Origin: Armatimonadota bacterium
GTDB lineage: Bacteria; Armatimonadota; Fimbriimonadia; Fimbriimonadales; Fimbriimonadaceae
Direction of reading: 5' to 3'
DNA length: 55,061 nucleotides
NCBI GenBank assembly: GCA_025360125.1
Contig: JANYCU010000029.1
Location: forward strand, 1 to 55,061
The notes under the pieces were generated by a model. That model saw nothing but the letters and a program-made list of their open reading frames with translations. It was not told where the DNA came from and searched no databases. Position numbers and translations under genes: made by a program. Below, in pieces: positions 7,665-14,815 of this stretch. Numbering within the stretch: position 1 is the stretch's first letter; each line of letters opens with the position of its first letter.

Positions 7665-8918
7665 ATGCGCCAAACTATTACCGTGCGAATCCTTGTGATT
7701 GGTGGGGGGGGCAGAGAACATGCTCTCGCTTGGAAGTTGTCTCAGGAAGCCGAAGTCATTTGTGCTCCGGGTAACGCGGGAATTGCCGAAGACGTGGAGT
7801 GCGTTTCGGTTGCAGCCCACGATTTTGCCGGAATCCTGAAACTTGCCCGGGACCGCGAGGTCGATTTGGTCGTTGTGGGACCGGAAGATCCCCTTATTGC
7901 TGGTTTGGCCGATGCATTGCGTGAACAAGGTTTTGCGACATTCGGCCCAGGAACGGTCGCGGCTCAGCTCGAAGGTTCCAAAGCCTTTGCTAAAGCGATG
8001 ATGCAGCGAGCAGGAGTGCCGACGGCTTCCTATCAAACCTTTATTGATACTCAGGCCTCGAAGGAATACGTTAGGAAGATGTTCGCTGAAGGCAAGCAGG
8101 TCGCGCTGAAAGCTAGCGGCAATGCCCTCGGCAAAGGGGTCATCGTTTGTGGCACTCTCAGTGAGGGCTTAGAGGGAATCGAAACCTTGAAGGCTCTCGG
8201 CGAGGCCAGCCGAACATTGGTCATCGAGGAGCGCCTTACCGGACGAGAGTTTAGCCTCTTAACCTTAGTTGGCGACCATGGAATTTACAGTTTGCCCGTA
8301 GTCCAGGACCATAAGCGGGTATTCGACCATGATATGGGGCCGAATACTGGGGGGATGGGGACTTTTTCTCCGCTAGAATGGTTGAGTGCGGACATTGTAT
8401 CGCAGACAGAAGCTGAAGTAGTCACGCCAATTTTGCAGGCTCTTCGCGACGATAAGCTTTCTTATCGTGGTGTTCTGTTTAGCGGCATCATGGTCACTCC
8501 TGACGGTCCAAAGTGCATTGAATATAACGTTCGCTTTGGCGACCCAGAGACGCAAACCATTATGCGTCGCCTCGGTCCAGGGCTTGCCGATGCGTTGATG
8601 AGTGCCTCGACTGGAGGTGAAATCACCCCGATTCCCGTCTCAGCAGATCATGTGGTCACAGTAAATCTCGCGAGCGGAGGATATCCGGGTGAGTATTCGA
8701 AGGGCTTGCCGATTTTCATCGGTGCTTTGGGTGCTAGAGTCAAACTATTTCACGCTGGTACGGCATTATTGAATGGGCAATTGGTGACCAATGGCGGTCG
8801 AGTCCTTGGTGTAAGCGCTGTAGGAGATACGCTTGCGATGGCACGAGAAACCGCCTACGAAGCGATTGGTCAAATATCCTTTCCGGGAATGCACTACCGG
8901 ACCGACATTGGTGCGTAG
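7665..8918 (+). CDS. purD: Phosphoribosylamine-glycine ligase
   Basis: Second step of de novo purine synthesis: ATP-dependent joining of phosphoribosylamine and glycine. The 417-residue protein has the family's start (RILVIGGGGREHALAWKL), GPEDPLIAGLAD, the ATP-grasp core (LEGSKAFAKAMM; FSLLTLVGD) and the signature RFGDPETQ. Most homologues start at M-K-V-L-V-I-G, so GTG 7683 may be the true start rather than ATG 7665. It heads a tight operon: the proteasome-like gene begins 8 nt after its stop. Confidence 0.95.
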   Translation: MRQTITVRILVIGGGGREHALAWKLSQEAEVICAPGNAGIAEDVECVSVAAHDFAGILKLARDREVDLVVVGPEDPLIAGLADALREQGFATFGPGTVAAQLEGSKAFAKAMMQRAGVPTASYQTFIDTQASKEYVRKMFAEGKQVALKASGNALGKGVIVCGTLSEGLEGIETLKALGEASRTLVIEERLTGREFSLLTLVGDHGIYSLPVVQDHKRVFDHDMGPNTGGMGTFSPLEWLSADIVSQTEAEVVTPILQALRDDKLSYRGVLFSGIMVTPDGPKCIEYNVRFGDPETQTIMRRLGPGLADALMSASTGGEITPIPVSADHVVTVNLASGGYPGEYSKGLPIFIGALGARVKLFHAGTALLNGQLVTNGGRVLGVSAVGDTLAMARETAYEAIGQISFPGMHYRTDIGA

Positions 8919-8926
8919 AACAAACC

Positions 8927-9592
8927 ATGATGAATCCTTATGACTGGCAAGACGCAATGCAAAACCGCGTTGCATACATTCTCAATCGAATTGAGAAGGG
9001 TGCGCCCGTCCTTGCCATCAGTCTTGATGCGGGAATTTTGATCTTTACCTATCGCCGGCAAAGCCAGAAACTCTTCGAAATCTATGACCGGCTTGGGTTC
9101 GCCGGACTAGGACAACAGTCCGATATTGAGTCGATTCGAGTCAGCGCGATGGAATTTGCTCATAAGGAGGGCTTTACCCGAAGTGAGCAAGATGTAACAA
9201 TTCAGCGAGTGGTTACCGCGGTGAGCTCGCCCATAAAAAAGGCATTTGGCGACTTTTCCTATTCTCCGATTTTAGCGATCTCCCTTTTCGCCGAGCTTGG
9301 TTCGTCTCCCGAACAAGATACCTTCTTTGTCGTTGATTTTGATGGCGACTATCACCTTCACAAACATTCAGTTATTTTGAGTGGACGAGCGAGTTCTAGT
9401 TCCGTCTTGCAAGAAGCCATTCCTCCAAAAACTTCCATTGAGAAAGCCATCCAGATCCTTCAAAATGAATGGCTGAAGCTTGCCAGCCTTGACGGAGAAC
9501 AAGACGTGTCACTTGACGATTTGACTCCAGAAATCATGCTGATGGAGCGGAATTCTGGTCGAGAAGATATCTTCCGCAAAATCTCATCTTGA
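8927..9592 (+). CDS. 20S proteasome alpha-type subunit homologue
   Basis: The 221-residue protein aligns along its length with actinobacterial PrcA (recalled sequence): N-terminal PY...AM, then RIEKGAPVLAISLDAGILIF, LFEIYDRLGFAGLGQ, SIRVSAMEFAHKEGF, DVT, and FAELGSSPEQDTFFVVDFDG. This is an alpha-type subunit. It lacks the propeptide plus N-terminal Thr of catalytic beta subunits, and no C-terminal HbYX motif is visible. No prcB, pup, pafA, dop or mpa gene lies in the window. It sits 8 nt after purD and its stop overlaps the rqcH start by 4 nt (TTGA), so it is co-translated with an RqcH homologue. It could form alpha rings, pair with an unlinked beta subunit, or be a stand-alone family member. 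Confidence 0.75.
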   Translation: MMNPYDWQDAMQNRVAYILNRIEKGAPVLAISLDAGILIFTYRRQSQKLFEIYDRLGFAGLGQQSDIESIRVSAMEFAHKEGFTRSEQDVTIQRVVTAVSSPIKKAFGDFSYSPILAISLFAELGSSPEQDTFFVVDFDGDYHLHKHSVILSGRASSSSVLQEAIPPKTSIEKAIQILQNEWLKLASLDGEQDVSLDDLTPEIMLMERNSGREDIFRKISS

Positions 9593-11115
9593 AACGAATC
9601 CAATTTGAAGCCATAACCCTTGCTGCGGTCTGCAGTGAAATCGAACAGATGCTTGGGGCAAAATTGCAATCTGTTCGTCAACCGAACGATACTACGATTA
9701 TTCTTGAACTCTATGGCCGAGGTATTTCTCAGCATCTATTAATCTCATGTCATCCGGAATTCTATCGGGCTTACTTTACTTCGCGCAAATCGAAAAACCT
9801 GCCGAATCCGCCCCAATTTTGTACCGCACTCCGATCAAATCTCGTCGGATTGAGTCTTGAATCTGTTTCGATGACCAAGAGTGACCGGGTTTTGCGTCTC
9901 AATTTTGGTGAATGGACTTTGATTGCAGAGCTGATGGGTCGGCACGCTAACATGATATTAGTCAACGCAAATAATACTGTCCAAGGAGCAGCTCTATGGA
10001 TCAATCGGAGTAAGTCAAAACGGCCGATCATGGCGCAGCAAAAATATGAGAATCCTCCGGTCCTCCGAGATTTTCCGGATGTTGCTGATTTCCGAAAGCC
10101 TCCCGCTTCGGTTCTTCCTCGACTGGATGTCAGGGATTCGCAACGGTGGAATCCCGGCTTTTCGGCATCGGTTGGTGCTTATCCATTTGACCTTTCTGAC
10201 CAAGTCTTGGACTGGATGCCGAGTCCATCCATCAGCCATGCTCTTGAAAGCTATTACTTAGTCGAAATTCAGCGACGAGAAATCGAGGCGAAGCGATCGT
10301 GGATTTTGAGCCAGTTGAATCGCGTGCTTCTCGCTCGAGAAGTTGCTCTATCGAGTCTCATCGAGGCCAGAGACACGGGAGCGAAGGCCGCAGGATGGCA
10401 ACTAAATGGAGAATTGCTTTTGGCTTACATGGACCAGGTCTCGCCGGAATCTGAAGAGGTTATTTTAACCAACTACGAGGGTAATCCCCAGACTATTCGC
10501 CTTGATCCTGAACTATCGGCCAAAGATAACGCACTTCGCTACTTTGACCGTGCGAAGCGGGCCAAGGGGCGTCAGTCCTTGGTTGGGGAGCAAATTGAGC
10601 GAATTGAAGCAAGCATTGTCGAACTTCAGTCAAGAGTTCGACAAGCAGAGGATGCCACGTCACTCCAAGTACTTGGCGCTCTTGAAGAAGAAGCCAAGAC
10701 AAAGAAATGGACTCATGCTCAGCCGATAACTAAAGGTGGCGTTACGGAACGGCCATTCGAAGGTCACCGAATTAAAGATGTTCTGGGGCCGAATAATTAT
10801 CGAATCCTTTACGGTGAGAATGCTGAGGCGAACGACTATCTCACGCTTCGCATCGCTAAGAGCAACGACTATTGGCTTCACGTTCGCGGACACACTTCGG
10901 CTCACGTGGTGATTCAGACTCATAACCACCCTGAAAAAGTCTCCCGTGAGGTCTTGATGGCGGCGGCAAAGATTGCCGTCCAAAACTCGAATCAGAAGCA
11001 CGCTGGCTACGTTACGGTTGACTACGTGTTAAAGAAATATGTTCGGAAACCGAAGGGTGGTGCAAAAGGCAGTGCATTGGTTACGAACGAGAACACCCTG
11101 ACGGTTGAGGCTTAA
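9589..11115 (+). CDS. rqcH: Rqc2/RqcH-type NFACT ribosome quality control factor
   Basis: In bacteria RqcH binds stalled 50S-nascent-chain complexes and recruits tRNA-Ala to add degron tails. The 508-residue protein has NFACT-N (residues 1-180) with the diagnostic Asp-Arg pair (KSDRVLRLNF; Asp99-Arg100). A helical HhH/coiled-coil middle follows (about 220-375), then NFACT-R (395-508: DYLTLRIAKSNDYWLHVRGH, DYVLKKYVRKPKGGAKG). The DR pair matches the residues needed for tailing in Bacillus subtilis RqcH. The start TTG 9589 overlaps the proteasome-like gene stop by 4 nt. It is slightly shorter than typical (~550-570). Fibronectin-binding (FbpA) is an older name for the same family. Confidence 0.9.
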   Translation: MKRIQFEAITLAAVCSEIEQMLGAKLQSVRQPNDTTIILELYGRGISQHLLISCHPEFYRAYFTSRKSKNLPNPPQFCTALRSNLVGLSLESVSMTKSDRVLRLNFGEWTLIAELMGRHANMILVNANNTVQGAALWINRSKSKRPIMAQQKYENPPVLRDFPDVADFRKPPASVLPRLDVRDSQRWNPGFSASVGAYPFDLSDQVLDWMPSPSISHALESYYLVEIQRREIEAKRSWILSQLNRVLLAREVALSSLIEARDTGAKAAGWQLNGELLLAYMDQVSPESEEVILTNYEGNPQTIRLDPELSAKDNALRYFDRAKRAKGRQSLVGEQIERIEASIVELQSRVRQAEDATSLQVLGALEEEAKTKKWTHAQPITKGGVTERPFEGHRIKDVLGPNNYRILYGENAEANDYLTLRIAKSNDYWLHVRGHTSAHVVIQTHNHPEKVSREVLMAAAKIAVQNSNQKHAGYVTVDYVLKKYVRKPKGGAKGSALVTNENTLTVEA

Positions 11116-11697
11116 TTAGCACCGCTCAACCTTAAACTTCTCTGCCTCGATTCCCCTCAGCAACAAATCCAAGTGTTGTCGTTCCTTGATCGAAAAGTCC
11201 ATCCACACATCCTCAGTTCCTGGCTTTAGAATGCATGGCATTTGCGGCTTGTACCGAATGATGAGCGGGTTGGGGTAGGTGCTAAGGATGGCACAGGAGT
11301 CGAGATCTGAGCCGTTCGGGTCGATCCAATCATCCCAAACGCCCGCCATATAGAACAGCGGCATGGATGGAATCGAAAAGCGATACTTAACCCGTTCTGG
11401 GCCCTCATCTCGCCACTCGAAGAACGCTGTCGCAGGAATCAGGCATCGTTTGTTCATGATCGAGCCCTTGAAAGCATTTTGGAAGAACACCTTTTCGCGG
11501 CGGACGTTGGCCATCGCTGCCCCAAAGTCCTCTTTGGCCCATTGCGGGGTGAATCCCCACCGAAGAAGCTTCATTTCTCCACCGCGGCAAATAGCGGGCA
11601 CGAATGCGCCGGGAGCAATTTCTTCGCCCAGATAAGCGAGCTGAAGCTCCTCGTAAACCTCCTTTCCTGATCCCACTAAGGTGTACCGCGTCGGCAT
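11116..11697 (-). CDS. SRAP-domain protein lacking the catalytic Cys2 and His
   Basis: The 193-residue protein is a SRAP (SOS-response-associated peptidase; YedK/HMCES) fold: RYTLVGSG, WGFTPQWAKE, MANVRREKVF, CLIPATAFFEW, MPCIL. Family members crosslink abasic sites through Cys2 in M-C-G-R-(F/Y). Here the start is M-P-T-R-Y, so Cys2 is Pro. The His of the H-x-R-M-P motif is replaced (K-P-Q-M-P; Lys150). Arg4, Asn64, Arg66 and Glu94 are kept. The ATG at 11697 is chosen because GAGG precedes it and the longer TTG start (11739) would overlap the upstream gene and mask the N-terminus. Its stop directly abuts the rqcH stop. Confidence 0.85.
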   Translation of the reverse strand: MPTRYTLVGSGKEVYEELQLAYLGEEIAPGAFVPAICRGGEMKLLRWGFTPQWAKEDFGAAMANVRREKVFFQNAFKGSIMNKRCLIPATAFFEWRDEGPERVKYRFSIPSMPLFYMAGVWDDWIDPNGSDLDSCAILSTYPNPLIIRYKPQMPCILKPGTEDVWMDFSIKERQHLDLLLRGIEAEKFKVERC

Positions 11698-11716
11698 TCG
11701 CCTCAAGTTTACGCGG

Positions 11717-12589
11717 TCAGTTTGGTGACTTTGACTCAATCCAACCTAGATCTTCCTCGATTTTGGTCAAAGTTGAATCGAGGCGGACAATGTCTGGTTT
11801 TCTTCCCTTCATCATTAAAGCCCAGATATTGCCGTTGAAACTTACCACTTCAGCAATATCTCCCCTGTCCGTGGCTAACGTCTGCACTTCGGTCGAACCT
11901 GGTCGCCATCTCACGACCAATCCACTATTGCCAACTCGTGTTTTTTTAAGCAGGAATTCGTGCTCGTTAATCATGATGGGGTCGTGCATCTTGCTCGGGC
12001 ATTCGACGACTTTTTGAGTGCCGTTTCGAATTGAAATAGTCAAGATTGGAGCATCATTGCTGGCTGGGTGAAGCGGCAGAACTTGTGCTACCAGAAATTG
12101 GCCATCCAGCGACACCGCAAGGCCGTTAACATAGTTAACTGGGTTCGATAGTTTGCGAAACCCATGGACGGCATCCCATCCGACTATCCACTTTTGGCTA
12201 AGACTTGGCTTTTCCTTTTGCTCAACGAAGTAATAGGCCTTGTTTGGATCATCCCAAATCGCGTCTACTCCGACCCTCGTATCGATGATGCTTTCCGATT
12301 TACCGTTGCTCGCAATGGTCAACATTTCTAAGTCGCCCGGTAGGCTTTTTGTGGTGAATTTAGGAATGGATGTAGATTCGAATGAGCGATGGCTTGCAGC
12401 AAGAATATCAGTCGATTCCACCCTAACATACAGGTCCTGAACCTGATAAATAGATTTTCCATCTGTCCGAATCGCGTATGGAAAGAAGTCCTCTTCGGGA
12501 AGCAAATTTGACAAGGTTCCGCAGCAAATAATGATTGCCACGACGACAATGGCACCGCGGATAACTGCCGATTTTGCTTTCGTCGTCAT
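11717..12589 (-). CDS. Membrane-anchored propeller-like hypothetical
   Basis: The 290-residue protein has one N-terminal transmembrane helix (AVIRGAIVVVAIIICCGTL, residues 8-26). A likely periplasmic beta-rich domain follows, with repeating units such as GLAVSLDGQFLVAQV, WIVGWDAVHGFRKL and VVSFNGNIWALMM that resemble beta-propeller blades. No enzymatic motif is seen. The ATG at 12589 follows GGAAG at good spacing. It ends 19 nt before the SRAP gene on the same strand, so the two may be co-transcribed. Confidence 0.65.
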   Translation of the reverse strand: MTTKAKSAVIRGAIVVVAIIICCGTLSNLLPEEDFFPYAIRTDGKSIYQVQDLYVRVESTDILAASHRSFESTSIPKFTTKSLPGDLEMLTIASNGKSESIIDTRVGVDAIWDDPNKAYYFVEQKEKPSLSQKWIVGWDAVHGFRKLSNPVNYVNGLAVSLDGQFLVAQVLPLHPASNDAPILTISIRNGTQKVVECPSKMHDPIMINEHEFLLKKTRVGNSGLVVRWRPGSTEVQTLATDRGDIAEVVSFNGNIWALMMKGRKPDIVRLDSTLTKIEEDLGWIESKSPN

Positions 12590-12837
12590 AGGTCACTTCC
12601 GGGAGACTTAACGATATAGCCTGGTCAGCAGTTCCCGAGCTGGACCAAAGGCTCAAGCTTGGATTCCGAAAAAAAGGGGATTGCAGATTCAAACTGACCA
12701 AGAATTCTTGGTCCCGATTCCGAACTCCTACTCCCGGCAATCGCTCCGTAAGGCGGCACTTTCGATGCAACCCGAGGTTTTCACACCTCATCCCCCACTG
12801 AACTGACGTCCAACCTACCGGGGGATTTCGATTCCGG
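12590..12837. other. Intergenic region with an 18-bp perfect palindrome
   Basis: This 248-bp gap lies upstream of one minus-strand gene and downstream of another. No convincing gene was found. It contains the perfect palindrome GACCAAGAATTCTTGGTC at 12696-12713, a candidate operator or binding site. Confidence 0.4.
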
Positions 12838-13332
12838 TTACCAAAGCGTATTTCTAACGGTGTTCTTGATATGTTTTGCCGCTATGGAATCCATGGCTTG
12901 ACCAAGTCGCTCCATCATCGGGAGGTTATTGATTTGTTTTTCGACAGCCTCGCAAAACCAAACCGCACTTTCCCGCTGGTACGGCGTCATGCGAGAGAAG
13001 ATTCCGCCCGGGATGTTGCAGAAACTTCGAAGATGGGTAAGGCAGCCAGATTGGTAGAACGGATCAAGGATAGCTTCCCGCATGTAGGCCGCAATGTAAT
13101 ACATCTTCGACGTGCCATCTAGCATCTGAAAGGCGTCAACGACATGATCGTTTTCGTTCTCGGGAAAATCCACAGATCGCCAATCTTGGCCCGTAAACAA
13201 GATGCCCCGCAATTCATTCAAGTACGCCTCATTTGATTCATGGAACCCGACCTGGACTGACGTTTCGGGGAACGCGTTTTCGAGCAGGGCGAAGAACGTC
13301 GTTAGTTCGGAATTCTCATCAAGTTCATTCAT
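12838..13332 (-). CDS. Hypothetical cytoplasmic protein
   Basis: The 164-residue acidic protein has no signal peptide or membrane helix and no motif I can name with certainty. It is mostly helical, with features such as LFTGQDWRSVDF, FCNIPGGIFSRMTPYQ and AVWFCEAVEK. It resembles small SMI1/immunity-like or DUF6714-type proteins in style, but that is only an impression. The ATG at 13332 faces the divergent beta-lactamase-like gene, and the true start of that gene must lie beyond this one. Confidence 0.65.
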   Translation of the reverse strand: MNELDENSELTTFFALLENAFPETSVQVGFHESNEAYLNELRGILFTGQDWRSVDFPENENDHVVDAFQMLDGTSKMYYIAAYMREAILDPFYQSGCLTHLRSFCNIPGGIFSRMTPYQRESAVWFCEAVEKQINNLPMMERLGQAMDSIAAKHIKNTVRNTLW

Positions 13333-13402
13333 TGGCGCACTTCAATATATTTTACACAGAAGGTCTGGGAACCTGAGTGGTTCAGAAACCGTATTGGGCA
13401 TT

Positions 13403-14815
13403 GTGATTTTTCGATCGTCCCGTTTCCTAGTTTCTATGACGCTTCTCGCTGGCATTGCATCACATAGTTATGCTCAGGCAGATGAAGCAGGCTTCAAGAA
13501 GCTCGACACTTATTTCAATTCGCAACTGCAGAAAAAGAAGACGCCATCAATTTCCGTCGCCGTGATTCAGCGCGGGAAAGTGATTTATGGAAAAGGGTTT
13601 GGAATGGCCAACCTCGAAGACGAGGTTCTAGCAAGTGCCAATTCGGTGTACCGGATTGGAAGCATCACGAAGCAGTTCACGGCGACGATGATCATGCAGT
13701 TGGTCAAAGAAGGAAAGCTCAAGCTCGAAGATCCTTTTGAGTCTATTCTCAGCGACATGCCAGCTGCGTGGTCCAAGGTTACGGTGAAGCAGTTGCTGAA
13801 TCACACGAGCGGGGTCAAGTCCTATACCGAGATTCCCGGGCTCTTTGCCAACGACGCGATGAAGCCGACAACTCCGGCCGGAATCATCAAAACCGTTGAA
13901 TCCGCGCAGTTAGATTTTGAGCCAGGAACAAAATGGCATTACAGTAATTCTGGCTATGAACTGTTGGGAATGATCATCGAGAAGCTCGATACACGCCCGT
14001 ATGAAGAATCCCTGAAAGCTCGCATTTTGACCCCGCTAGGAATGGACCACACCTACTTTACAGGCGAGAACCGACTGGTGCCTCATCGCGCTCAAGGGTA
14101 TTCCAATTCAAATGTCGGCTTCCTGCACTCCCAATATTTGAACATGGATTGGCCCTATGCCGCGGGTTCGATCGAGAGTACGGTGCTTGACCTCGCCAAA
14201 TGGGACGAGGCTCTGTATTCCGATAAGATTTTGAGTCAGGACCAGTTGAAAGAAATGTGGTCGCCAACGAAGCTTGCGGATGGATCCATTCAACCGTACG
14301 GATTTGGCTGGCAGGTGAGCAAAATGAACGACCAGAATATCGTCGAGCATAGTGGCGGGATTCACGGGTTCACCTCGTTTATTCGGCGATGCCCATCGTT
14401 AGGTATTTCGGTGGTGGTTTTGACTAACTCCGATTCGGGCGGCGATCCGGCTACCATGGCGAAGGACGCGATGGGGATCGTCGAACCTGCGCTCGTTCAA
14501 CGAGCATCGGTCGACAAAAGTCCGGCGACCACCAAACACGATCAGGGAGTTCTCCAATCTCTGCTCGATGGAAAATTCGATCGGTCGTCGATGACGCCTG
14601 AGTTTGCCGCCAAGCTTCCGGCGGAGAAAATGGCTACCGCCAATAAACAAATGTCGGTGTTGGGCAAGATCCTCAAGTTTGAATTCATAAGCGAGGAGCC
14701 ATCGGGAGTTCTAACGGTTCGAAACTATAAAGTTACTTTTGGCTTGGTGGAACTAACCTTCACCTTAGCAACCGATAAGGATGGCCACATTGGCGGGCTC
14801 ACGATCCACCAGTAG
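13403..14815 (+). CDS. Secreted serine beta-lactamase-like hydrolase (class C/PBP4* fold)
   Basis: The 470-residue product has a signal peptide (VIFRSSRFLVSMTLLAGIAS...A). The serine-hydrolase motifs follow in order: SxxK as IGSITKQF (Ser87-Lys90), YxN as YSNSGYELLG (Tyr180-Asn182) and the third box as HSGGIHGF. The family includes class C beta-lactamases, D-aminopeptidases and esterases, so activity cannot be fixed. The C-terminal ~110 residues form a separate beta-rich domain. The GTG at 13403 is chosen to give the signal peptide (ATG 13436 is an alternative); a longer frame to 13202 overlaps the divergent gene and is unlikely. Confidence 0.85.
   Translation: MIFRSSRFLVSMTLLAGIASHSYAQADEAGFKKLDTYFNSQLQKKKTPSISVAVIQRGKVIYGKGFGMANLEDEVLASANSVYRIGSITKQFTATMIMQLVKEGKLKLEDPFESILSDMPAAWSKVTVKQLLNHTSGVKSYTEIPGLFANDAMKPTTPAGIIKTVESAQLDFEPGTKWHYSNSGYELLGMIIEKLDTRPYEESLKARILTPLGMDHTYFTGENRLVPHRAQGYSNSNVGFLHSQYLNMDWPYAAGSIESTVLDLAKWDEALYSDKILSQDQLKEMWSPTKLADGSIQPYGFGWQVSKMNDQNIVEHSGGIHGFTSFIRRCPSLGISVVVLTNSDSGGDPATMAKDAMGIVEPALVQRASVDKSPATTKHDQGVLQSLLDGKFDRSSMTPEFAAKLPAEKMATANKQMSVLGKILKFEFISEEPSGVLTVRNYKVTFGLVELTFTLATDKDGHIGGLTIHQ

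Noticed and set aside
8927-9592. Reading the 221-aa protein as a catalytic proteasome beta subunit
   Set aside because: There is no propeptide ending before a Thr and the alignment is best with alpha-type subunits.
12423-12791. 122-codon minus frame near the propeller-like gene start
   Set aside because: Overlaps the supported gene 11717-12589 in another frame, and contains low-quality sequence across the palindrome.
13202-13402. Upstream in-frame extension of the beta-lactamase-like gene
   Set aside because: It overlaps the divergent 12838-13332 gene, and the signal peptide begins at 13403.
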